From contig CAYXZR010000019.1 of assembly GCA_964470025.1 (NCBI GenBank), positions 1-20,129 on the forward strand: 20,129 nt of DNA. The letters run 5' to 3'. Shown piece after piece: positions 1-5,771 of this stretch. A program made the translations under genes and the position numbers. The DNA comes from CAYXZR01 sp964470025. GTDB taxonomy: Bacteria; Patescibacteriota; Patescibacteriia; Buchananbacterales; UBA6539. How positions within the stretch are numbered: position 1 is the stretch's first letter; each line of letters starts with the position of its first letter. The notes beneath the pieces are model-generated. The model was given only the letters and a program-made list of their open reading frames with translations, was not told the origin of the DNA and ran no database searches.

Positions 1-11
1 AAAATCTAAAC

Positions 12-115
12 AAAAAACACACCCTAAGCGGGAGCGACGAGACTCGAACTCGCGGCCTCCTGCGTGACAGGCAGGCGCTCTAACCAACTGAGCTACGCCC
101 CCGCTAAGGGTGTGT
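12..115 (-). terminator. Leader-trailer stem around tRNA-Asp followed by a U-tract
   Basis: The bases flanking the tRNA are complementary. ACACACCCTAAGCGGG (17-32) matches the reverse complement of 100-115 at 15 of 16 positions. On the minus strand the trailer GGGTGTGT is followed at once by a T-run (17-12). The transcript end therefore looks like the 3' half of an intrinsic terminator whose 5' half is the tRNA leader, with the tRNA as the loop. It probably ends the translation-gene transcript. That it terminates is inferred from stem plus U-tract. Confidence 0.55.
29..102 (-). tRNA. tRNA-Asp (anticodon GTC)
   Basis: The minus strand folds as a full cloverleaf. The acceptor pairs GGGGGCG with CGCTCCC, the T-loop is TTCGAGT, the anticodon stem is CCTGC/GCAGG, and the loop CTGTCAC gives anticodon GTC. 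The discriminator base is G73, as expected for tRNA-Asp. CCA is not encoded: the bases after G73 read CTT, so a CCA-adding enzyme is needed. It lies 30 nt downstream of the rplT stop with no obvious promoter, so it is probably cut from the rplT transcript. Leader and trailer pair with each other (see the separate entry). Confidence 0.95.
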
Positions 116-132
116 CTTATGAATTTGTGAAA

Positions 133-480
133 TTACTTCTTGACCTGAGCTACGATTGCTTCGAATAGCTTTGGCTGTTCTGCTGCAATCTGAGAAAGCA
201 CTTTTCGATCAAGCTCGATGTTTGCTTGCTTAAGCAAGTGGATGAATTGAGAATAGTTCAAACCATGTTGTTTTACTGCAGCACTGATTCGGACATTCCA
301 TAGTGCTCGGTTCTCTCGTTTCTTTCGGCGACGATCACGGAATGCGTGAGCACCAGCAAGGGTAACAGCGGTAGACGCCAATCGGATCAATTTCTTTCGA
401 CCCCATTTGTAGCCTTTCGCTCGTGAGAGAAGTTTCTTTCGTTTGGCAACATGAGTTGTTCCACGTTTTACTCTTGGCAT
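133..480 (-). CDS. rplT: 50S ribosomal protein L20 (bL20)
   Basis: The product is a 115-residue basic protein of the usual L20 length. It has the MPRVKRG-type start, the central run of Arg and Lys that threads into 23S rRNA, and the helical C-terminal half (LNYSQFIHLLKQANIELDRK). L20 binds 23S rRNA early in assembly of the large subunit; in several bacteria it also represses its own operon. It is last of the infC-rpmI-rplT set, 25 nt after the rpmI stop, and is followed by tRNA-Asp. No Shine-Dalgarno precedes its ATG. I did not see an obvious L20-binding leader pseudoknot. Confidence 0.97.
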   Translation of the reverse strand: MPRVKRGTTHVAKRKKLLSRAKGYKWGRKKLIRLASTAVTLAGAHAFRDRRRKKRENRALWNVRISAAVKQHGLNYSQFIHLLKQANIELDRKVLSQIAAEQPKLFEAIVAQVKK

Positions 481-505
481 AATGTTACAAAATTATATAG
501 CAGAA

Positions 506-712
506 TTATGAATACGGCAACTGTCGCTTGATGTTCTTTTCAAGTGACTTAGATACTTCTGTGTTTCGACGTTTGTGTCGGGTAACACGACCAGACTCTC
601 GAGCATTAAAATGATCTTGTCCGGCATGCTTTGTAATAAGTTTCTGTGATTTTTTACCACCAGACACTTTTACTTTTTTAGCAGTTGTTTTGTGTGTTTT
701 TAACTTCGGCAT
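506..712 (-). CDS. rpmI: 50S ribosomal protein L35 (bL35)
   Basis: The product has 68 residues with the L35 signature MPKLKTHKTTAKK at the N-terminus. A basic core ends in KNIKRQLPY, the usual C-terminal motif. L35 is a small late-assembly protein of the large ribosomal subunit. The ATG lies 6 nt after the infC stop, so translation is probably coupled. There is no recognisable ribosome binding site. Gene order infC-rpmI-rplT is the standard bacterial one. Confidence 0.96.
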   Translation of the reverse strand: MPKLKTHKTTAKKVKVSGGKKSQKLITKHAGQDHFNARESGRVTRHKRRNTEVSKSLEKNIKRQLPYS

Positions 713-718
713 AATACA

Positions 719-1276
719 TTAGTTCTTGTTAGCAATCAAGACAGAAAGTTTTCCGCCTTGTACATTGATATCCTGCTCAACAGTAACGGGGGTTAGTTGA
801 TCAAGACCGTCAACGAATTCTTGAAGGCCACTCTTTGCCAAGTCCATGTGTCGTCGTTCACGTCCACGTAAAATCATTTCTGCTTTTACCTTATGTCCAT
901 CGGCTAAGAATTTTTTCGCTTGTTTCATGCGCACTTCTTTGTCGTGATCGCTGATACGAAACGAAAGTCGGATTCCCTTTATCTCAACTTTTTTCTGTTT
1001 CGCTCGCTCTTTACGGCGATCTTTTTCTTCTTGATACTTCAGTTTATTGAAGTTCAAAATTTTTGCCACTGGCGGTTGAGCCAGGGGAGAGACCTCGACA
1101 ATGTCAAGACCTTTCTCTTGGGCCAATGCAATTGCATCTGCAGTAGGCAGTACACCTACCATATTTCCATTTTCATCAATGACACGAAGTTCAGGCACAC
1201 GAATTCGTTGGTTAACGCGGTATTGTTTACCAAGATCTTTTTGTTGTGGCTTTCGTTTTTTTCGTGATATTCGCAT
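719..1276 (-). CDS. infC: Translation initiation factor IF-3
   Basis: The product has 185 residues, the normal IF-3 length, and both domains can be seen. The N-terminal domain (about residues 15-85) contains RVNQRIRVPELRVID and the GLDIVEVSPLAQPPVAKI stretch. A Lys/Arg-rich linker helix follows. The C-terminal domain (about 97-185) has KGIRLSFRISDHD and ILRGRERRH. IF-3 binds the 30S subunit and screens the initiator tRNA and start codon. The start is ATG at 1276, only 24 nt after the tmRNA 3' end, behind a T-rich spacer with no Shine-Dalgarno. The start is not the autoregulatory AUU known from E. coli. Confidence 0.97.
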   Translation of the reverse strand: MRISRKKRKPQQKDLGKQYRVNQRIRVPELRVIDENGNMVGVLPTADAIALAQEKGLDIVEVSPLAQPPVAKILNFNKLKYQEEKDRRKERAKQKKVEIKGIRLSFRISDHDKEVRMKQAKKFLADGHKVKAEMILRGRERRHMDLAKSGLQEFVDGLDQLTPVTVEQDINVQGGKLSVLIANKN

Positions 1277-1300
1277 TAAAAAATAGAAATAAAATGGTTA

Positions 1301-1693
1301 TGGTGGAGATGAGGGGAATCACACCCCTGTCTAGAAGGAACGACAACGCATGTTTACGAATCTAGTTACCATCTTTTGGTTCGAACAAGTAGCATAAATG
1401 GCAACAAAAGCACTACTGTTCTAGTCTCGAACTGTTTCAGCAAACATGTGAGACGCATGTGTGCCTAACCTACAATATAACACCAGGTACTAGCGAGTAG
1501 GTATAGCTAGGCTGATGGCTGTTGGTAATTTAGGCAACAGCTGGTGCAAGAGCAAGTTTGCCAAAGGCATTCTTAACTCGTGCTGATAGTGAGTTTGCAC
1601 TTATCATAATGACACCTGAGATTTACAAGCTATGCATCAGCGCTTGATTCGAATACGTAGTACGCATCATTCTATCGATTGTAAAACATCCCC
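1301..1693 (-). ncRNA. ssrA: Transfer-messenger RNA (tmRNA, ssrA)
   Basis: The minus strand begins GGGGATG at 1693. This pairs with CATCTCC just before ACCA at the 3' end (1301), giving the seven-pair tRNA-like acceptor with CCA encoded. The T-stem is AGGGG/CCCCT. The internal resume region reads ATAAGT then GCA AAC, close to the E. coli ATAGTC GCA AAC. It opens a 22-codon tag (1598-1533) closed by TAA. The tag starts ANSLSAR and ends ALAPAVA, a hydrophobic degron-like end. The length of 393 nt is normal. The T-loop is TGTGATT rather than the usual TTCGATT, and the D-like loop also deviates. smpB lies 89 nt upstream on the same strand, which supports the call. Confidence 0.93.
1530..1598 (-). 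other. tmRNA proteolysis-tag reading frame
   Basis: This is the 22-codon reading frame inside ssrA plus its TAA stop. The resume codon is GCA at 1598-1596, preceded by ATAAGT. The tag begins ANSLSARVKN and ends LAPAVA. The small hydrophobic terminal residues fit recognition by ClpXP-like or other proteases. The AVA ending is seen here; which protease reads it is unknown. Confidence 0.85.
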
Positions 1694-1697
1694 ATGA

Positions 1698-1714
1698 TTC
1701 CTCTTTGGGAGGAA
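1698..1714 (-). promoter_or_regulatory. Short hairpin just upstream of the tmRNA 5' end
   Basis: TTCCTC and GAGGAA form a perfect six-pair stem with a five-base loop, ending 4 nt before the mature 5' G of tmRNA. I see no clear promoter between smpB and ssrA. The hairpin may therefore mark processing of a joint smpB-ssrA transcript, with RNase P producing the 5' end. Structure seen; role inferred. Confidence 0.4.
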
Positions 1715-1782
1715 ATGCTAACGCCGAAATATAAAATCCGAAACGCGCAAAGCATTTCGAATTCTTGGTTGTCACTTCGAAT

Positions 1783-2238
1783 TTAGTATTTCCTGCGAAG
1801 CGCTCGAGCGATCTTGCGATCTGACTCTCGTTTCTTAATAGCTTCGCGTTTGTCAAATTTCTTTTTTCCTCTAACTATAGCTATTTTTAGCTTAATCAGA
1901 TCCCCTCTAGTATATACGGAAAGTGGCACAATTGTCAAGCCTGATTCCTTCTCTTTTCCTCGAATATAGTCAATTTCTCGCTTATTAAGTAGTAGCTTAC
2001 GCTTGCGGCTGGGATTATAGCTTTGTTGAGCCACTGAAGCCGGTTTATACTTGCTTACATGTGCGCCAACAAGCCAAGCTTCATCTTGCTCATCAATAGA
2101 AATATAACTTCCTTTCAGGTTAATTTGTGATGCCTTAATTGATTTTACCTCTGGACCAGACAACACTAAGCCAGCCTCGATCTCTTCCAAAACCAGGTAG
2201 TCAGCAAATGCTTTTCTATTTGTCGAAAGGGTTGGCAT
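1783..2238 (-). CDS. smpB: SsrA-binding protein SmpB
   Basis: The product has 151 residues, typical for SmpB. Family motifs present are the N-terminal NRKAFADYLVLEEIEAGLVLSG followed by GPEVKSIK, the central EAWLVGAHVSKYK, then RKRKLLLNKREI and TIVPLSVY. A basic C-terminal tail rich in Lys and Arg enters the decoding centre. SmpB carries tmRNA to ribosomes stalled on mRNAs without a stop codon. It is the first gene of the minus-strand translation block and lies directly before its partner ssrA. It diverges from the AI-2E transporter gene across an intergenic space of 83 nt. No Shine-Dalgarno is seen. Confidence 0.96.
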   Translation of the reverse strand: MPTLSTNRKAFADYLVLEEIEAGLVLSGPEVKSIKASQINLKGSYISIDEQDEAWLVGAHVSKYKPASVAQQSYNPSRKRKLLLNKREIDYIRGKEKESGLTIVPLSVYTRGDLIKLKIAIVRGKKKFDKREAIKKRESDRKIARALRRKY

Positions 2239-2258
2239 ATAAAAATGTGAATAAATCT

Positions 2259-2288
2259 TTGACGTACTGTATACTTTTTCAGTATAAT
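2259..2288 (+). promoter_or_regulatory. Promoter of the AI-2E transporter gene
   Basis: TTGACG (2259-2264) and TATAAT (2283-2288) are separated by 18 nt. The predicted start point near 2295 leaves a leader of about 27 nt before the ATG at 2322. The complementary strand over the same -10 reads TATACT, so a divergent start toward smpB is possible, but I find no convincing -35 for it. Confidence 0.75.
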
Positions 2289-2321
2289 AGAACCAACAAC
2301 ACTATCATTAATCATACTACA

Positions 2322-3398
2322 ATGCAACAGTCACAGCCAAAACTCATTTCAATCACCACAGGAGCAATTCTCAAAGCAGTTGCAATCGTTGCGCTGCTTT
2401 ACTTTGCTTGGCTTATCGGTGACATTTTAATGTTGCTGTTCATTGCATTAATCTTTGCAACCTTGATTGATCCGACCGTAAATAAAATGGAGAAGTTCAA
2501 GATTCCTCGAGGTGCAAGCATTATTATAATTTACATTCTTGTTCTACTTTTCTTAGGTCTTGCAGTATGGTTCTTGATCCCACCTATCGTTGAGCAGGTA
2601 ACACGCTTATCAACAAATTTCCCAGATTTATGGCAACGACTTAGCGGTAACCTAGAAAGCCTACGGCAATATACGCAAGGTGGTGGAGTACTTGAAACCT
2701 TACAGCAAAATCTCCGAAGTATCCAGTCTTCATTAACAACTGCTGCCGGTGGAGTCTACTCATTTATTGTTTCAGTTTTTAAAAACATTGTAAACTTTTT
2801 CCTTTTACTTGTTATTACCTTTTATCTTGTCGCGCAGAAAGATTCACTCAGCAAGATTATGAAATCAATGGCGCCAGCGCAGTACCACTCATATCTCTCC
2901 GACTTGAGTAATCGTATCTCACAAAAGATCGGTGCGTGGGCACGAGGGCAGCTGATCTTGGGTGTAATTATTGGTGTGCTCGCATATGCTGGTTTATGGT
3001 TTTTACTTCCTGAGTACGCATTAGTATTAGCTATTTTTGCCGGTATTACTGAGTTGATTCCATACCTTGGCCCAATTCTTGGAGCAATACCAGCAATTTT
3101 TCTAGCATTTGCAATTGATCCGACATCATGGGTTGGTCCAGTCTCAGTACTTGTGCTTTACTTTGTAATCCAGCAAATTGAAAACAACTTATTGGTGCCA
3201 CGAGTGATGAATAAACAAGTTGGATTAAATCCAGTGACAACAATTATTGCAATGTTGATCGGTGCTCGAGTTGCTGGAGTCGTGGGAATCATTCTTGCAG
3301 TTCCAGTTACAACTGCAATTTCAACAGTACTAAAAGACTTCATGCACAACAGCGCACTCAAGGAAGAAATTAAGAAAGACATGAACGAACCGGGATAA
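2322..3398 (+). CDS. AI-2E family transporter (PF01594-like membrane protein)
   Basis: The product has 358 residues with about eight hydrophobic segments. It has two near the N-terminus, a pair around residues 70-95, then an amphipathic stretch. A helix lies near 150-175, and the C-terminal bundle contains the family signature ELIPYLGPILGAIPA and the N-N-LLVPRVM motif. The family includes YdiK, PerM and TqsA. Members are permeases; most have no proven substrate, and some export AI-2 or act as Na+/H+ antiporters. The reading frame is open upstream to 2139. I chose ATG 2322 because a strong promoter ends at 2288 and the extra residues would overlap smpB and lack family similarity. There is no Shine-Dalgarno. 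Confidence 0.9.
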   Translation: MQQSQPKLISITTGAILKAVAIVALLYFAWLIGDILMLLFIALIFATLIDPTVNKMEKFKIPRGASIIIIYILVLLFLGLAVWFLIPPIVEQVTRLSTNFPDLWQRLSGNLESLRQYTQGGGVLETLQQNLRSIQSSLTTAAGGVYSFIVSVFKNIVNFFLLLVITFYLVAQKDSLSKIMKSMAPAQYHSYLSDLSNRISQKIGAWARGQLILGVIIGVLAYAGLWFLLPEYALVLAIFAGITELIPYLGPILGAIPAIFLAFAIDPTSWVGPVSVLVLYFVIQQIENNLLVPRVMNKQVGLNPVTTIIAMLIGARVAGVVGIILAVPVTTAISTVLKDFMHNSALKEEIKKDMNEPG

Positions 3399-3404
3399 AT
3401 ATTC

Positions 3405-3433
3405 TATACAAATATGCTGTAGTACGGTATACT
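3405..3433 (+). promoter_or_regulatory. Probable promoter of the 3476 gene
   Basis: TATACT (3428-3433) is a good -10. TATACA (3405-3410) at 17 nt is a weak -35, matching TTGACA at four of six positions. The leader would be about 36 nt. Confidence 0.45.
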
Positions 3434-3475
3434 ATAGCCAGTAAATAATTTTAAAATAACAAAAAAAGTTTAAGT

Positions 3476-4000
3476 ATGGCGCAAGTATCTACAACAAAGT
3501 CTTCTCGCCCTATCAAGGCTGACGGTGCGTCAGGTATGATGGGAAGAACTTCAAAAAATTCAATGCCACAAGGCATTATCACTTCACTTATCATCATCGT
3601 GCTTATTGGGGCAGCATTATGGTTCATGGGATCACGATCATCTGCTGAAATTGTGTTGAATGCAGAGTGGCAGGCAGTATTTCTAGATAATGGGCAAGTA
3701 TATTTCGGAAAAGTTATCAATGTAACTGACAGCACAGTACGACTTGAAGATATTTATTACCTTCAGGTAATTAATCAGCCTCTCCAACGAACGGTGGAAG
3801 AAGGCGAGCAACCAGCTGAACAGCAGGCTGAACAAAGATTAACTTTATTCAAGCTTGGAAATGAAATTCATGGACCAGAAGACACCATGTTTATCAATAA
3901 AGACCATGTAATTCTTATTGAAGACCTAAAGGAAGAAGGGCAAGTAGTACGTGCAATTCGTGACTACGTTACAAACGGACAACAGCAGCCGATCGAATAA
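3476..4000 (+). CDS. Membrane-anchored protein of unknown function
   Basis: The product has 174 residues. A Ser/Lys-rich cytoplasmic start of about 32 residues comes first. One transmembrane helix follows (about residues 34-51, IITSLIIIVLIGAALWFM). Then comes a globular outside domain with the stretch EWQAVFLDNGQVYFGKV and TDSTVRLEDIYYLQV, which looks like a small beta-barrel. The Glu/Gln-rich linker EEGEQPAEQQAEQ splits the domain. The tail GPEDTMFINKDHVILIEDL resumes the beta pattern. I recognise no named family, though similar 'DNGQVYFGK' proteins recur in CPR genomes from memory. Topology N-in, C-out is predicted from the positive N-terminus. The gene is single, closed by a strong terminator. 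Confidence 0.8.
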   Translation: MAQVSTTKSSRPIKADGASGMMGRTSKNSMPQGIITSLIIIVLIGAALWFMGSRSSAEIVLNAEWQAVFLDNGQVYFGKVINVTDSTVRLEDIYYLQVINQPLQRTVEEGEQPAEQQAEQRLTLFKLGNEIHGPEDTMFINKDHVILIEDLKEEGQVVRAIRDYVTNGQQQPIE

Positions 4001-4017
4001 AACAGACTTTAAAAAAT

Positions 4018-4050
4018 AAAACTGTCTCAATCCGAGGCAGTTTTATTTTT
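4018..4050 (+). terminator. Intrinsic terminator after the 3476 gene
   Basis: AAAACTGTCTC pairs with GAGGCAGTTTT (11 pairs, one G-U) around the loop AATCC, followed by TTTTATTTTT. It lies 18 nt after the stop codon and isolates the gene from the envelope cluster that starts at 4080. Confidence 0.9.
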
Positions 4051-4063
4051 GTTAAAAATTTAG

Positions 4064-4069
4064 TATAAT
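4064..4069 (+). promoter_or_regulatory. -10 element giving a nearly leaderless envelope-cluster mRNA
   Basis: A perfect TATAAT lies 10 nt before the ATG at 4080. A start point 7 nt downstream of the -10 (about 4076) would leave only a few bases before the ATG. The -35 at 17 nt (TTTTAT) is poor and overlaps the terminator tail. Confidence 0.6.
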
Positions 4070-4079
4070 CACTGCATAT

Positions 4080-4823
4080 ATGGGAGTAAAAACACTACAT
4101 TTTTTTATTGCAAGTACACTACTTTTTTTGGTGGGCACAGTACCGCTAAAAGTGTTTAGTATTACTTCAACAAACTATACAATTGATGCTGATGTTATTA
4201 GTACTGGTGGAACACAGCAGGCAACTTCAACAAACTATGACTTGGCAGACACTCTCGGTGAAGGATTGATTGGCAATACCACATCAACTGATTCTGGCAA
4301 TAGCGACTCTCCATATGGATTGCGAGCAGGATTTCAGGAGCTGTATCCAGACGGCTATGTGAGTTTTTCAGTGGCTTCTGCAACAATTGACTTTGGTTCA
4401 ATCACTTCTGGAAGTACTGCAACTGGCTCACACACAATGACAATCGATACTTCAGCTGGAGGTGGATTTAGCATCACCGTAACTGGCGACGCGCCAACCA
4501 AAGGGAGTGAAGTGATTGATGCAATCGGTGCAGTGGCAGCAGCCAGCAGCGCAGGAACTGAACAATTCGGAATAAACTTAGTTGCAAACACTTCACCAGC
4601 TGTCGGAGCAAATCCAAGTGGTACAGCGCCAATAGGATCAGCAGCTAGTCCATACGATACCGCAGACCAATTTGCATATCAGTCTGGCGATACCGTTGCT
4701 GAAGCAAATTCTTCAACCAATGAAACTGTCTTTACTGTTTCATACATCGCAAATGTATCATCTTCAACTGAGGCAGGAGACTATAGTACGACATTAACTT
4801 ACTCCGTCACTGGAAATTTTTAG
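4080..4823 (+). CDS. Secreted beta-rich surface protein (WxL-like)
   Basis: The product has 247 residues. A signal peptide (about residues 1-27: LHFFIASTLLFLVGTVPLKVFS) is followed by Thr/Ser/Gly-rich sequence without Cys. A short repeat is visible, TSTNYTIDADVISTGG then TSTNYDLADTLGE. The C-terminal half has the strand pattern VSFSVASATIDFGSITSGSTATGSHTMTID, then GGGFSITVTGD, and ends AGDYSTTLTYSVTGNF. That ending resembles the end of Gram-positive WxL surface domains (GxYxxTxTYxxT), but the Trp-x-Leu motif itself is absent. The next gene encodes a DUF916-like protein, the usual partner of WxL proteins, which supports a surface-attachment role by context. No membrane anchor or sorting signal follows. 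Confidence 0.8.
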   Translation: MGVKTLHFFIASTLLFLVGTVPLKVFSITSTNYTIDADVISTGGTQQATSTNYDLADTLGEGLIGNTTSTDSGNSDSPYGLRAGFQELYPDGYVSFSVASATIDFGSITSGSTATGSHTMTIDTSAGGGFSITVTGDAPTKGSEVIDAIGAVAAASSAGTEQFGINLVANTSPAVGANPSGTAPIGSAASPYDTADQFAYQSGDTVAEANSSTNETVFTVSYIANVSSSTEAGDYSTTLTYSVTGNF

Positions 4824-4826
4824 TAT

Positions 4827-5771
4827 ATGAGAGTTTTTAGTACACTAGCCAGTTTATTCTTCTGTATTTTTTTAATAACGCAGAGCGCATCTGCGCTTAC
4901 TATTATTTCACCTCATTTTGAAATTTCACTAGACCCAGGTACAGAGGAGTCAGGATTTGTAAAGCTATATAATGAGACAAGTGAGACAGTAGTACTTACG
5001 CCAACTGTAGAAATATTTACTCAAGGTGATACCCCAGGACAGCCAGTCTATGTTCCATCAGATTCAGAGAGTGATCATACGAATTGGTTTATTCTAGAGA
5101 ATGATGAGCTACAGTTGGAGCCTGGACAAGTAGCAGCAGTGCCATTTACGGTTGAAGTACCAGAAACTGCTGCGCCAGGTGGGTATTACGCAGCACTATT
5201 CTGGCAAACACAACCACAAGATTTAAGCGCAGGGGTTGCAATTAGTGGTAGAGTTGGAGCTTTAGTGTTCCTCACTGTACTAGGCGAGGTGAGCGAATCA
5301 GCTCAGAGTAAGTTAATCGTTGATAAAAATATTGCATTTGAGTTACCCCTTAGTATAACTGCAAATATAGAAAATACTGGAAGTATTCATATGCGACCAA
5401 AGGTAACTGCCACAGTAAGAACACTCTTTAATAAAATTCACACACTCCAGCTTAATCAAAACAACAGTATTATCCTTCCCGGTACTCAGCGTCAGTTTAC
5501 GACAGTATGGGGAGACAGTAGCACTTTGTCCTGGTGGCAAAGAACAAAGCAAGAATTTAATCTTGGAGTAATTGGTCCAGTTGATATTACTCTGCAAACC
5601 GATTTTGGAGTACAAGAGCAGCAGAGTATTCAATCTGAAGCAAGGGTTTGGTTTTTTCCTTGGAGAATGTTAGTGACAGTAGCAGTGTTTCTGCTAGGAG
5701 TAGTAGCATTTTTTAAAGTAAACAATTCTGTAAAAAGGTTGAAAAAGAAAAAAACAAATGCAGCAAAATAA
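4827..5771 (+). CDS. DUF916-like membrane-anchored surface protein
   Basis: The product has 314 residues. A signal peptide ends near residue 23 (QSASALTI). The N-terminal Ig-like domain follows with ISPHFEISLDPGTEESGFVKLYNETSE, LEPGQVAAVPFTVEVPETAAPGGYYAALF and GRVGALVFLTVLG. This is the layout of DUF916 of Gram-positive WxL loci. A second beta domain follows from about residue 155 (SITANIENTGSIHMRPKVTATV). A single C-terminal helix (about 281-298) precedes a basic tail (RLKKKKTN), so the body lies outside and the tail inside. The start codon is 3 nt after the previous stop, and its end overlaps the next gene by 14 nt, so the genes are an operon. Exact family membership needs a profile search. 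Confidence 0.82.
   Translation: MRVFSTLASLFFCIFLITQSASALTIISPHFEISLDPGTEESGFVKLYNETSETVVLTPTVEIFTQGDTPGQPVYVPSDSESDHTNWFILENDELQLEPGQVAAVPFTVEVPETAAPGGYYAALFWQTQPQDLSAGVAISGRVGALVFLTVLGEVSESAQSKLIVDKNIAFELPLSITANIENTGSIHMRPKVTATVRTLFNKIHTLQLNQNNSIILPGTQRQFTTVWGDSSTLSWWQRTKQEFNLGVIGPVDITLQTDFGVQEQQSIQSEARVWFFPWRMLVTVAVFLLGVVAFFKVNNSVKRLKKKKTNAAK

Noticed and set aside
1623..1856. Minus-strand ORF of 77 codons between smpB and tmRNA
   Set aside because: It overlaps the tmRNA 5' half and the smpB end in another frame, with no protein-like features.
2139..2321. Longer start for the AI-2E transporter
   Set aside because: The upstream codons overlap smpB and lie before a strong promoter; ATG 2322 fits promoter and family.
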